NCBI GenBank assembly: GCA_950295325.1
Contig: OX485807.1
Coordinates: forward strand, 4,776,501-4,840,500
Reading direction: 5' to 3'
Source: Polytrichum commune
Lineage: Eukaryota; Streptophyta; Polytrichopsida; Polytrichales; Polytrichaceae
DNA: 64,000 nucleotides
The notes beneath the pieces were generated by a model that did no database searches, was not told the DNA's origin, and saw only the letters and a program-made list of their open reading frames with translations. Below are positions 48,360 through 60,109 of this stretch, piece by piece. Position numbers and translations under genes: made by a program. Positions within the stretch are counted from its first letter, which is position 1. Every line of letters begins with the position of its first letter.

Positions 48360-49230
48360 TGGCCTAGGTGTCTTGGGCGGCACTACCTTGAATTTTTTTG
48401 ATGAATGGGTAGTTTCGGGCTTAGTAACATCAATAACCTCCATACATTTGCAATTGGAACTGGGTTCGGGGGTGTTTGGCTCCGGCGTGAGGGGCAAACC
48501 TCTTGGGCATGTCAACTATAGATCGGCATTCGCTTAGGGAGGGGTTGAGCACTCAATGTCAAAAGCCTTGCTCCTAGAGGAGGATGCCTAAAACTCACAA
48601 GCATAGCAACCATGCTTGCGAGAAGAGGGCACAACCAAAGGCATTGGATTGCCAACATTCCTTGGTCTTATGAAGTATAGCTCAAGGATAAAGTTGTGCT
48701 TCAAATTACTCCCCTTTGACATGAACATGATTGACACAATATCAAGAATCATGATTCGACATTCAAATTCAAGGTCAATTGTGGAAGGCATGTCCACAAT
48801 TACCAAGAGGACCAGATTATCAGAAGACCCATATTACCAAGAGGACCACAAAACCCAAGGCCGATTGCGGCGGGCGGGTCAACAATTACCAAGAAGACCA
48901 CAAACCCCATGTTACAAACAAACAAATCAAAACAAAACAAGAAGGACCGAATCACCAAGAGGGGCATATCTAGGAAGGAGCATATTACCAAAAGGTCAGT
49001 AGAGGCAATTAGGGTTTGCACTCAAACCAAAAAGTGATATTCATCTCATATTCAACCACATCCCAATCCATACCAATAACATTCATAAGAACAATCACCA
49101 AACACAACAAAACACGCACAAGATAAAACATAAATGAGGGAGGGTTTGAACTTCCTTGTTTGGCCAAGGCATTTGCGCGCCATGAAGGTATCAACCCTTC
49201 AATGCATCCCGATTTCCCCCACAATCACAC
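48360..49230 (-). pseudogene. Possible degraded protein-coding region of unknown family
   Basis: The minus strand is T/G-rich with a protein-like stretch near 48530-48370: TPEPNTPEPSSNCKCMEVID and VTKPETTHSSKKFKVVPPKT before a stop. The frame 48806-48588 (72 codons) ends immediately upstream of it. Ser/Pro/Lys-rich linkers of this sort occur in LINE ORF1 proteins, but no diagnostic motif is present. Within 48799-48990 the plus strand contains five copies of an ATTACCAAGAGGACCA-like unit at irregular spacing (starts 48799, 48833, 48885, 48951, 48984). Confidence 0.3.
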
Positions 49231-49685
49231 AAGTTCCAACAAATTCAATTGCAACCGCTTCATGATAGTTGCTCACCCCCCTCCCCCCCTCCTCTTAGGC
49301 ATGAAGTGCACTTGTGTAAACTCCATATGAAGGAACTGAAATTTGGCAAGTTGGATTGGGTGAATAATCAACAAAGAGATTGGTCATTGGTCACTGCAAC
49401 TACCACCAATCACTAGAGTCTAGTAGTCAATGCATATTCATCTAGGGCAATGAAACCCCACAAATTGGCTAAACCAAAGGCGATGAAGAGCTCAAAGAAG
49501 GGGCAAACAAACAAGGAGATCTCACAAATGGCGATTGGACTCAAATTCATTGGCTAGGGTTTAGCTCTACTAGCTACATGTAGTGGAGGCTGACAACTAA
49601 GAGATGACGGGTTTAGGGTTTAGGGATGAAAACTCTACATGGCAACAAGTGGATAATGTGTTATCATCTACATGGTATTGCGTTA
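49231..49685. other. Gene-free stretch with a short telomere-like motif
   Basis: GTTTAGGGTTTAGGG at 49611-49625 is two units of the plant telomere repeat, too short to be an interstitial array. The reverse complement contains telobox motifs (AAACCCTAG) as found in plant 5' leaders, but no gene was seen. Confidence 0.45.
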
Positions 49686-49985
49686 GGCCGCTAAAAAACA
49701 AGTGGGTCTAATGTAAAAGTAGGGGTCGTGGCCAAAAATTTAAATGGCATTGGCTTTTAGAAATATTATATATTGCCTGGTAGGGTCATGACTACCTACA
49801 ATTTTGGGTTTGTCATGAATTAGGTCACGGTTCATCAACATGGTCCACTTTCACTTTACACTAAGCTTAAGGGCCCATCATTTGCAAAATTAGATTTATT
49901 TTCCCCAGGGTACGGCCTTTGGATGACTTTCAAAAGCCCTTTGGATTTCATGGTCACAACTCTTGGTCTATGTGTAAAGCGGCCC
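49686..49985. mobile_element. GGGCC-end MITE, degenerate copy (M6)
   Basis: The right end TGTGTAAAGCGGCCC followed by TAA matches the family. The left end GGCCGCT preceded by TTA is short and less certain. Internal ACTTTACACTAAGCTTAAGG and CATGGTCACAACTCTTGG recall M3. Confidence 0.5.
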
Positions 49986-51260
49986 TAAGGATGACCATGT
50001 ATGATCTCATAATGTTTGGGGATCATGGCATTGGGTTTCGTGTCATAACACCAACCAAGAGGGTAACAATAACAATAACAAAAAAATGAAACAAAAACAA
50101 AATCTACCCCTCTATAAGTTGGGTTGACGTTTCGTCCCGGTTTCAATTCATTAAACTAATTTGGGGTCTCTTATCCTAATTTAAGGATTCATTTGGCCTT
50201 CAAAAAAGAATCAACTCTACAACAACAATAAGCATTTCACCCTCCCCTCAGTAGGTGTTATAAACACTCAACCTGGGACCATTACCCAATTGGCTATTTG
50301 ACTTGTGTGGGCTTAGAATTTTTCCATATTTAAACTTGAATATTACGAGTAAGATCCCTTATGCTCAAGAAAGTGGTTATAATTGTTCGTATTACAAGCA
50401 TAAAGCTCGAAGCGTCACGTGACCAATATAGCCTATAGCCTGAAAGACTATTACCTACTTCAACAAATGGTAAATTACAGTACTTTGCTTTTGGGCATAG
50501 AGTTAGAAACCCCGAATTATTCCGATGGAGTCGAATTGAAATGAATTTTCCTCAATCTTGGAGGGGACTTTCTTTACCGAAGTCTCTACATCCACGATAG
50601 ATGAATTTACGAATCCCAAGTCTTTCTTGGGGGGAGAGAGTGAATTATTGTATACGACAATACCTCTAATCCATTCCACATAAAAACTTGATCGCTTATA
50701 GGTTTGTTGCTGACTCATCTCAAATAACCTTGAGTAAGTTGATTTGGGATCTTTCAAGGTCGTTCCAGTATCAAGTCAACTAAAAAAAGCAGCCTTCAAG
50801 ATGCATACTTATTTCAAGGTTGTTATGTTGGAAATGTGAGAGGTGTACGATAATTACCTTTCTCCGTTGTTTTTTTGTAGTTCCACCTCCCTTGAGAGGT
50901 TTCTATTCTTGTGACATCCTTACTTACTCTTTAGAGTTATGCATTGTCAAGAGATTTCTTTTAGGATGAGTTCATACATCCCAAATAGACATATTTGGAT
51001 TGAATGTTACTTCATAGTAAATGTATGAATGTTCATAACACCTACCGAACCGGAAGAAGGCAAACCAAGAGCAAGAGAAGAGTGAAAATGTTTGGTTTTT
51101 TTAATTTTTGGATAAATTAGATCTTGAATCGTGACCATAGACCTTGGATTAGTCTAGTGAACTCAAATTGGGATGACGCATCAACCAACTTATAGGGGAT
51201 CAATTATTTACTATTGCCACCTTGGTAGGTGTTAAATTAGGAGCCATACCGATAAACTAA
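49986..51260. other. Gene-free stretch
   Basis: The frame at 50503-50757 (-) is 84 codons with no recognised domain. At 50260-50310 the reverse strand shows TAGCCAATTGGGTAATGG, a box A-like string without a convincing box B. Confidence 0.4.
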
Positions 51261-51761
51261 GGGTCACTTGGCCGAAGGTCGAGAGGCCGTCGACTTCCAC
51301 CAATCAAATTGCAAGAAACCAAGAATTTGGCCTCTCGACCCTCCACACTAGAGGCCAAAGTCCAAAGGCCATTGCTCTCCAAAATGCCTACATGGCGGTA
51401 CTTTTCGACCAAGGCGATAGACTCTCAAAGGAAGTTTGGGTTAGACAGGAATGAAAGCCCAAACTATGTCGAGAGGCTGTCGATTTTTTTTCCATAAAAA
51501 TTTATTAAAAACAAAAAAGAACAAGATCTTGGTTGCTAGATTGGAGGGATTATTGTGAATAGGGAATAAAGTGAGATGCTCCTTCTTTCTTTGAACTTTG
51601 GACTTGGCCTTTGGAGACTTCACACTACACCCAGCCGAAGGCTCCAATTCCAATATTATATTGACTATATATTTTCAGCCCATTTCTTTGGACTCTCCAC
51701 AAAGTTTGGCCATTCAATCCCACAGCCTCTCGACTTGGACGGCCATAGTGTGAAGTGGCCC
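51261..51761. mobile_element. GGGCC-end MITE, divergent copy (M7)
   Basis: The left end GGGTCACTTGGCCGAAGG is preceded by TAA, and the right end is ATAGTGTGAAGTGGCCC. Subterminal TCGAGAGGCCGTCGAC and repeated GAGAGGCTGTCGA/TCTCGAC motifs occur in inverted order. The interior is unlike M2/M5. Confidence 0.6.
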
Positions 51762-52821
51762 AAATAGTGTTTGATTCAAGTCGGGTTCATGTATGTTGGT
51801 TCGTTATTGACGAGCTTGGTCGGCCTTTCCCGGTATGACATGGCATGGAGCCTACAAGTGGATAACGTTCAAGAGGCAATTGTGGTGGGCCTCAACTAAA
51901 TTAGGTGGACCTAACGGAATCATTGGAGGCATGTGTCGTCATACCGGCCACATCCCCTCATGTGCTCGCCACTATTCTATTCCAACGATTGACTTATAGG
52001 GACACCGGAGGAGCGGTGCCAAGTTCATACACTTAAGATAGGTTCAAACCCGGGTAGGCTATTCATCTCATGGCCAAAGGAAGGAAGGAAGGGGACGGGA
52101 AAGGTGTGAACCCAATCTTGGAGTGGTGTAAATTAGAGGTCTCTCTAATTTTTATATAATTTTTATTTGTTAAAAGTTTGTCACGTGTTAATCTTACATT
52201 GGTTGAGACCTTCTTGAATCCTATGTGGAAAGTGTATTCTACCACTAGTAAAGATGGAATAGAGAACCCTCTATGATATTGGGGAATGTGTGTGTATCGA
52301 TAGTTGAAATCGATACATTGTTTATGGTATTTAGTGTCACTTATTATTTGGAATTACACAAGGATATAACTTATTATTACACAAATTTTAGCATCAAAGT
52401 GTTGTACATTATGATGGTGAAACATTTGAAAATCTAGTGGGGAGTCATCTCCTAGGAAAAAGTAATATCTTGAAAGCAAATCCACTGATTTGCCCATATT
52501 GAGGCAACTGAATTGTCCATATTTTTATAACATGTCTAGTTTTACTTAAATACAAGATAGACTAATTGTCCCAATTAGTGCGTGTCATTATTCATAGTAA
52601 TGAAGTGCAATAACATCTTACTCGTGAGTTCAATTTTTAGTAATGGAAGCTCAATAGGTTGTTTGGACATTCTAGCACATAAATGAATTTACTTGGTAAA
52701 ATATTACATTCTCAATAAGTAGTTATAGCACTAAGTAACTCTAAATAATAATACACACTAATTGGGATAATCATGGTAGTTTTGTGCATGTGACTATATT
52801 TGAGTGTTGTATAGCAAGCCT
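51762..52821. other. Gene-free stretch
   Basis: A short (AAGG)n run lies at 52078-52091. GGTTCAAACCCGGG near 52031 is a box B-like string but lacks a partner box A at the proper distance. Confidence 0.45.
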
Positions 52822-53640
52822 TGTAGCTAAGAACGAACACCAGAAGAGACACGTATTATGATGAGATTGGACTATGTGCTCAAAACGAGGACAACCGTTT
52901 CAGGTTCATTAGCTCATACAAAGCATGAGGGCGTATGTAATCTCTTAAAGAGGAAGAAGAGACTTCGCTTTGGTTGCTTGAAACTATTGTATCCAACTAT
53001 GATTTAAATACTTGAAATGACAATCTTCATGATTCGTAATTATAAACTGGATGAGACACTCTATGATCCCATCCAATGGACAAAAAGTGCATGTGATATT
53101 GGAAGTGTTAGTTAAAGGTCTACATACCAAAACTAAGGTAGACAACCCTTATTCAATTAGCTTTATTAGTTGGACAATGGTATGTGGTTAGAAGTGGCAC
53201 TACGAACGGATGTCAAAATGACACATGTTTGGAAGAGATCGGACTACATGCTCAAAATATGATAACTACTCTAGGTTTAATAGCCAACATAATTGGGGGG
53301 GGGGGGGGTCCTATGCAACCATTTTATGAGCATGAAATCTTCACTTTGTTATGGAAGAAGTTATTCATATAAGCTCCACAAATGATGAGGGAAGTAGCTA
53401 TAGCCACGATTTGAACCACCTTGTACTAATTGCTTGTCTCAAATCCTAAGAGCAGTGGGCTAGGTGGAAAAAAAAAACCATTAAGACCCACCTAAGATAC
53501 GCAGTGTTATTCAATAACAATTCTTAATCGGACACCTACATTTGTTAGTGTGTGATTAGATGAGGATCAAAGAACAAACACTACAAAAGACACATGTTTA
53601 AAAGAGATTGGACTATGTCTTCAGATTTTATTAACTCAAT
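52822..53640 (+). repeat. Cluster of dispersed repeat Y units
   Basis: Three related units follow each other: 52822-53130 (long, matches 11066-11425), 53180-53300 and 53520-53640. Shared motifs are a GAACAAACAC-type start, AGACACATG, AGAGATTGGACTATG and a trailing CTCAAAA-rich part. A G13 run (53295-53307) lies at the end of the second unit. Confidence 0.5.
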
Positions 53641-53881
53641 TAAAAGGACCTATGTACTCAATACATGAATCAACAACCACACACTTCTCATCACCATAAC
53701 TATATCATGGGTAATCCAAATCTCAACCGATTATTTTACGATGCCTCGCCGTACATTTGCCAGTGCAAAACAAATTTCGTTGTATAAACCTAATCTCTAG
53801 AAGTTGGAGAACATGAAGACCGATCCGAATGGCACCCACGTACCTTATCTTGAACTCCAACGTAGCCAAGGTGCTCACTCA

Positions 53882-54382
53882 AGCCACTTCACACATGAGC
53901 CAAGAGTTGTGACCATGTAATTGTGAGAGCCCAAAAGAAAGTGCTCAAAGACCGTCCCAAGACACCTCCAAAATCATGTAGTGTGGTCACAAACCCTCAA
54001 GTGTAGTGTGAAGTCATATGTGACTGGGCCCTCAACCAAATGCTATTGCAATGAAATTCTATCTATGTGGGTCCTCACACATGATAAAATAGGATAATTC
54101 AACGGTTGTAAACGTTAAGAGCGCCATGGTCTCCCGGTTTTGTGTTAGGCCTACCTCCAAGAGGTGGTTTTTGACAATGATCCAAGTGACCATGAAACAT
54201 GATCCATTCGATGTTGTGTAGGAATCCAGGTACACGTTACATCCATCTCGCATTCACATACCCCGTTGGTCCCTCAAGCGTAGTGTGAAGTAGCGAACTT
54301 GGACCGGCGCCGCCTTTTCCACCAACAAGAGTGCTTGAAGTGTACTGGTCACGGGCTCTCAGTCTCATGTGTGAAGTGGCCC
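53882..54382. mobile_element. GGGCC-end MITE, full-length copy (M8)
   Basis: The left end AGCCACTTCACACATGAGCC has lost its first G residues, and the right end is CATGTGTGAAGTGGCCC. TCA flanks both sides (53879-53881 and 54383-54385), a variant 3-bp duplication. The body matches M2 and M5 throughout and carries the shared minus-strand frame at 54059-54253. Confidence 0.8.
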
Positions 54383-54439
54383 TCAATCACTCACTCACTC
54401 ACTCACAAGGCATGCCCAGGCAGGCAGGCTAGGGGCGAG

Positions 54440-54920
54440 GGAAATTAGGGCTCCTGATGAATGTCGGACCCTGCCTTGGGCTCGGCCCGGTGTACGAGGC
54501 CGGAGAGGAGAGGACACCCCCAACGGTGATGCCTTTTTACCCCCCCCCCCCCGCCCTTCCCCTAGATTGTTCCTTTGATTGTTTGATTGTTTCCCGGATT
54601 CAATTGCAGGAGTGATGGTTTTTCTCTTTCTCTTTCTCCAGCCGCCCAAAGCAAAAGGAGGAGAAAAGTACGTCAACTTACCCCGAGTGCGAGGGAGGGA
54701 GGGTGGCGATGGCGATCGAAGCCAAGCCAAGGACTAAGCCATTCATCATAGCTTACTAAACTTAGCCATCGTTACCGTCGGAGTCCTTTTCCCCTCCTCG
54801 AGGACCCCCTCTGGCGCCAGTGCGATGTTCTCTGCCTTCAAGTGCAATTTGCCCTTCAACTCTTCGCTCGGTGTGGACTTTCCACTCCAAAATCGTCCGT
54901 TCATCCACACCCTAATATAT
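54440..54920. other. GC-rich island, possible gene 5' region or fragment
   Basis: GC content jumps well above background. A C13 run lies at 54540-54552. Two acceptor-like pyrimidine tracts (GGATTCAATTGCAG and CTTTCTCTTTCTCCAG) precede a good plant-style start context GTGGCGATGGCG (ATG at 54709), but that frame closes after 19 codons. A minus-strand frame 54730-54395 (111 codons, Pro/Arg/Gly-rich) is composition-driven. This may be the leftover of a promoter or first exon; no product can be named. Confidence 0.3.
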
Positions 54921-54949
54921 GAGGCGGCTGCTTCTTCGCTTAACTTTTC

Positions 54950-55075
54950 TTAACTGGGGACACCTATATTTGATCGGTGCGTGGTTTGGTGAGGATCATA
55001 GACACACTTGCTTAAACGAGATTGTAGTTAGACTTCGAATTATATTGACTACTCCACACTCAATAGTGAACACAA
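54950..55075 (+). repeat. Dispersed repeat Y, partial copy
   Basis: GGACACCTATATTTGATCGG through GAGATTGTAG corresponds to GGACACCTACATTTGTTAG through GAGATTGGAC at 53530-53615. Confidence 0.5.
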
Positions 55076-55574
55076 CTGGGAGGACGCATGTATTCAATTA
55101 TAAAATCAACAAACATGTGTTTCTGATAGACATAACTAAATTAGACGTGTACATTACATAGTCCTTTCAATATGGACGACAATGATTTTGTAGAGTTCAC
55201 GGTAGTTCTCACCGTGAGAATTGAGTTGGGCCACGATGATTTTCAACCCACCCAAACCTATGGTTTTTTTGTGAAATAAGTGAGCGCCAGATAAATTGCA
55301 ATGCTATATAATTGAGGTGGGTGATTGTTTTAACCTATGCTACCTTTGTCTCATAATTCATATTCAATTTGTTGGTCGGATTCTTCACGAAGACTTAAGG
55401 GAAGACCCAAGGTCTTGGACCCACATTATTTGCAACTTGACTAGAAAATTAGTGTAGCTCACGTTAATCAATTCCACGATGATTCTCCACTCACACGAAT
55501 AGGACTTTTTAGTGTAGCCAATCCAAATCGAGATTGGATGTTTTTATTCATTTATTTTTAATAATAAAGTGTAG

Positions 55575-55600
55575 CTTCTTCTTCTTCTTCTTCTTCTTCT
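55575..55600 (+). repeat. (CTT)n microsatellite
   Basis: About eight units. Confidence 0.9.
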
Positions 55601-55895
55601 ATGATTGTATAGCCCCCATCAAAAATCCCCCCACCCCAATTATGTTGACTATTGAATATAGAATAACAAACATATTCTGAGCATGTAAATACTCCAATCT
55701 TTCTCAAAACACTAATATTGTAAATGTATGTTCTCCTACCCACGCACCAATTAAGTATAAAAAACTAACTAAGATAAGTAATTGTAATAGGAGCTTACTT
55801 TAAGCTTAGTCAACAAGGTAGATATGTCTATGATGAGCTAGTCAATGCCCTATCATCCGTGGTCAACCTTCTATCTACGTCCCACCTAGATTATA

Positions 55896-55920
55896 ACACA
55901 CACACACACACACACACACA
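55896..55920 (+). repeat. (CA)n microsatellite
   Basis: About twelve units. Confidence 0.9.
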
Positions 55921-57896
55921 TTTGTATATAAATGTTGGCTCTCTAGGGAGCAAGAATGAGTAGAGATCCTATTTGTGTGGATGCCATAGGAGATAATTAC
56001 AAATCACCCAGGCTCACTACTTACCAAATACAATCGCCACAAAATACCTCCTAATAAGTTGATTCCTACACAAAAACCTATACTCCATACATAACAATAA
56101 GGAATGATTTTTGAATGATCCCTGTAGAAAATATTCACACATTATCAATACACACCTCATATAAATCCATGTTGCCAACTTAAAAGGGATTTTTAACAAT
56201 ATAGACATGTACTCGTGCTCATTATCATCTTTTTAATGGAGTTCTCTCCCCCTCTAAAGCCTTCTGCCCCTTCAAATATTCAACTTTTAGAGGGGTGAGC
56301 TCTGACTCCTCTACAAGGAAATCAACTTTCAATGCCTTACAACATTTGACCAAATAAAACCTTAACCTCAACTATTTCTATGTAAAATATTTTGTATATT
56401 AAGATAGTAGTTTTGTTCATGGGACCCATAGTTTAAAAGAGTTTATGTAGGGAATGTGTGCGACATAAAATGAGACTACTCCCCTCCTAAAGAATGTTGC
56501 TTCATTTAGCACCCCTCTGTGTTAGTGTTTGGTGTACAACATGTGATCATGCTCTAATACCATACTCACACCAGGACCAATTATTGGTCTTGGACAAAGG
56601 TGGAGTTATTCTTGAAAGGGAAAGTGCATCTCTTTCCAAAATATTGATTTTCGTCCTACTCACAACAACCTGATTGGATGTAATATACTGTTATTTTGCT
56701 AGTGCATACAAGACAAGAACTCCTATGAAGATGAAAACTTTCCCACTGGTGTGAGGATGGTATGTAGGCACCCAATATCCAAATGTCCAGCACACCTCAC
56801 CGGAACGGTTGTCATGAACCGCGAGGGAGGTGATCGAAAGCTCTTCTTCACTATCATTTGGATATCAAGGGTATTATTTAAAGAGGGGGTACACATCATC
56901 TTCAAGTGCCTATATCCAATCACCGCCATGCATGGCCACAAATTACATACTTACAAGCACTCCCCTACAAACACTTCATGTTCATATGGCTCTCGATGTC
57001 CCTCGATTTTATTCCCTCCCCCTTTTTCGCTGCCGTGGGGAAAAGTGAGCATCAAGGTGCATACATACAAAGACTCGAGGACTGAATGGAGTGTCAGGCC
57101 ATACTTTAAAGGGGAAGGGAAAAGGCGGCATGGCCCGGGTAAAGGGATAAGTTATAAAGGGCTACAGTGTAGGGGCTAGTGACTAGGCTCCGGAGTGAGC
57201 CAGCTAAGGTGAAAGCTCATTCCGGAGAAATAAGAGGGGAATCATGTGTCCGTAAGATGATGACAAAGGGCCCATTCCATAATTGAATTCCCGGGCCGGG
57301 CCGGGCCCGGTTTTTTGACTTGACTTTACCCACCCCATCCCACCCCCCGTTGGCCAACTTTTCGACAATTAATAAGGAGGATTGAAATAGTCCGCAAGTG
57401 GGCCCCAACGCACCACAACTTACAGCTAGGAAACTTATGATTCAAGTGTAAGTTAAGGTCGGTGGGCCCCGCCCCACCCCCCAATCTCACGGTGCCCGAC
57501 TCCCTTTTACTTTCCTTGTGGGCATGCGCCAACAAGGCGGCGGCATGGTTACGTGTTTACTCCCGAGCCTCTTCTTAAAGAAACATGAAAGGGGAAAGAA
57601 AAAGTGGGCTAACAAGGACAACACAACTTGACTCGACCGGTGGGGCACATTCATCGAGATGAATGGTATGTAATGACATATTCTCACTACACCTCGCGAG
57701 GATTTGAGTGTTGGTGTTAGCTTTTGTTTCTTCACACCTTTCCATTGGGAGTGTACTAAGAATATGTTTGGAAAATCTTGTAGGTTTATTGTGGATTCTT
57801 ACTAAATCAAGGTTATTGGAATAATCGTGATTACCACAACCCAATTTAGGTGTTAATTGTTTGAGAAATTGATATATGGGTTGTAGAAGAAGAAGA

Positions 57897-58647
57897 ACCA
57901 ATGTCGGGCACCCCGACGTGAATTTGAGCCCATTGGCCCTACCCTGCTCAAGAATCCTCTTGGTGCAAGGTGGAGTTTATTGCCTATCTTGCGGTGGGTG
58001 GGCTTTTGTTGGTATCCGAGTTGTACATAAGAATTACTATTTTTCCCCTCCTCAATGGTAGGTGTTGTGAACATGTGCCCGCTTACGTTCATTGTATGTT
58101 TACAACACCTTCTAAGGGGGACGGGAGGGGAGGATGAAAATGGTGATTATTAGTGTAGAGTTTGAAGATTTTTATTTGTAACAAAACTAGCCTCCAATTT
58201 GGAACCATAATTCTCCAATTAATTTGATGGACTTAATATGGAATGGTACAACGACAAACTTATAGGGGACAATGTGTCATGACACCATTCATTCTAACAA
58301 TAGGAGCCATAATTGATTTTGACTATGTTACTAGTGACATAAGTGGGTTTTTTTGTGATGGCCATGTGTTGTGGTGAAATGATTTATACCTAGTATTGAA
58401 CCTACGTGCAGTCATACCCAAGAGCATCTCCACCATTCCACTCCATTTGTCCTTCCAACATGACATTAGATGAGGTGGAGGCATAAAGAGCACACCGCCG
58501 TGCCCCTTTCACGCCGCCTCCTTTACATATTAATATGTACTTCCACCCACCGCAAGGTAGGCAATATACCCCACCCTGCACCAAGGGGACTCTTCAGCAT
58601 AGCATGACCGATGGGCTCAAATTCATATCAAAATGCCCGATGTTGGT
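57897..58647. mobile_element. Foldback element with two 105-bp inverted arms
   Basis: 57897-58001 and the reverse complement of 58543-58647 align without gaps: ACCAATGTCGGGCACC with ACCAACATCGGGCATT at the outer end, then TGAATTTGAGCCCAT, CTTGGTGCA and CTTGCGGTGGGTGG at the inner end. By eye about 80 percent of positions agree. The 541-bp interior shows no recognised coding or repeat content. Small frames in both arms share the peptide VQGGVYCL(S/P)CGGW, a by-product of the arms or a hint of former coding sequence. Only copy in the window; target duplication not resolved. Confidence 0.65.
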
Positions 58648-59004
58648 TTTCTTTTCCTTTCTTAGTGCACACTCCATCATGTGGCAAATGATAGACTCGA
58701 GGGGCATACGTTTGTAAAAGATTACTATAAGGCCCCTCGTGTTGCCCATCAAAGTATTTTGGATTCTTTTGGTCCCATGTGATTTGTTAGGGAGTTGGTT
58801 GGCCATAGTAGAGAGCTTTCGGTTAATTGGAGTTCCTTAAAGGTGCTCGCGTGGCTCATGTGCCTTAGGCTTTGCCCAAGGGATCCCAACTTTGTGGGTA
58901 CGCCTCATTGGTGGTTGTGCTTTATTCTTTTGTGCTTGAAGTTCTTTAATCTGTAACAAAAGGTAATTGAAGTCTTGAAAACTATTTGTAAAGATCTCGT
59001 ATAA

Positions 59005-59405
59005 TAGAGCTATCCGTAAAGATCCTCAAAGAGGGATGAAAATGCGGGTTTGATCTTTCTTCGAAAAGAAAATTTTATTAAGAGTTCATTAGCTTGTCAT
59101 GTATCCGAGTTCATTTTGGGGAATTTGTTTTTCACCTTTCAAACTTTGAGAGGATTTTCGGATTTAAAATAAGGGTATGTGCATGGGACCCGTTGTCTTA
59201 AATCTCATATTGGTTTCCGCAAGGCTAGCTTGGTCATCCATCTTATCAAACAAGCTAGTTAGATGGTCATTGATAGCCATACACCACTCTTTCTGTATGG
59301 TGTTTGAAGCACTAAGAAACTTGAGTGACTTTGCATTAATTCTCATAAACTCAAGTTTGGGACTAAACCCATGGTTTCATTTGCTTTACTTTACAAATAA
59401 CTCTA
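59005..59405. mobile_element. X element, uninterrupted copy
   Basis: The left end TAGAGCTATCCGTAAAGATC and right end CTTTACAAATAACTCTAA are inverted, as are ATGCGGGTTTGATC and AACCCATGGTTTCAT just inside. Internal blocks GCATGGGACCCGTTGTC, GCAAGGCTAGCTTGG and CACTCTTTCTGTATGGT match 13357-13959. It lacks the SINE and therefore shows the empty site. Confidence 0.65.
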
Positions 59406-59577
59406 ATGAAATATCAAGTTCAAGTACAATGATATTTATATCATCTACGTGACAACACATTACACCAACTTAGAAAAAATCATGTGTTGTTCAAGTCATG
59501 TGTTGCAACTGCACATTGTTATGTGTCCACCCTTTTCTATAACAAACTCTGCCCAAATCAAGAAAGCAACCTTGGAT

Positions 59578-59730
59578 GGGTCCAACATGACCCTAAACTA
59601 CCGCATGATAGTGAAGAGGTACCCAAAATCAAATGAAGTAGTTGAAATCTTCTCTTTATTTGACAAAAAATCCTAGTTAGGTGGCCACATGCCTCTTGTG
59701 TTCCAAAAAAAAAGAAAAAAAAGAAAAAAA
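59578..59730 (+). mobile_element. tRNA-like SINE, copy 2 (box B deleted)
   Basis: ACCGCATGATAGTGAAGAGG then TACCCAAAATCAAATGAAGT (59600-59639) match the SINE nested in the first X element. In that copy a segment of about 20 bp containing box B follows; here it is missing and the body resumes directly (GAAATCTTCTCTTTATTTGA). The 3' part ends GCCTCTTGTGTTCC and is followed by an A-rich tail with regular G interruptions (59705-59730). Loss of box B should silence internal transcription. Confidence 0.65.
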
Positions 59731-60109
59731 ACCTTGGATAGTAAATGGTAAAAATAAATATTTAATATGCCGACACTAATATTATTATATTCTCACTTTG
59801 TCTGAAGGATATTGTGTGAATTGAATCAAGAAGGGTATGACTGGTCTATGTGTAGAAAGAGAAGGAACCAAGTTAATAAATTGTTTTCTTTTTTCTTTTT
59901 TCCTTCTATTTTTCTTCCTTTTTTCTTGGGGGGGGGGGAGGGTGGGGGGTGGAGCAATTGAAAGTTTTGGAACCATGAACCAATGCCCAACCAATGGTTG
60001 GAGTTGTGTGCTAATGCGGTTATCCAAATGCTATAGGTGACAAAAATTGAACCCATTTATTTTATTTTATTTTTGGGGCACAAACTGAACACAATCACCT
60101 CGGAATAAA

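Larger units (their letters stand above)
55076..57896. other. Gene-free stretch with microsatellites and GC-rich patches
   Basis: Contains (CTT)n at 55575-55600 and (CA)n at 55896-55920. The minus strand reads TGGTATTAGAGC near 56543-56554, one base from the usual initiator-Met primer-binding site of plant LTR retrotransposons, but no LTR was found beside it. At 57188-57227 a small hairpin is formed by CTCCGGAGTGAGC and GCTCATTCCGGAG. A GGGCCGGG-rich patch lies at 57291-57312. Several 60-140 codon frames between 56723 and 57901 are unrecognised. Confidence 0.4.

Noticed and set aside
48799..48990. CRISPR-like array
   Set aside because: Units are degenerate and spacing is irregular; eukaryotic context; no associated genes.
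49608..49625. Interstitial telomere array
   Set aside because: Only about two TTTAGGG units; telobox-length, not an array.
54395..54730. 111-codon minus-strand Pro/Arg/Gly-rich frame as a gene
   Set aside because: Composition-driven in a GC-rich island that includes a C13 run; no domain or conserved start.
56543..56554. Primer-binding site of an LTR retrotransposon (TGGTATTAGAGC on the minus strand)
   Set aside because: One mismatch to the usual site and no LTR, gag or pol around it; kept only as a note.
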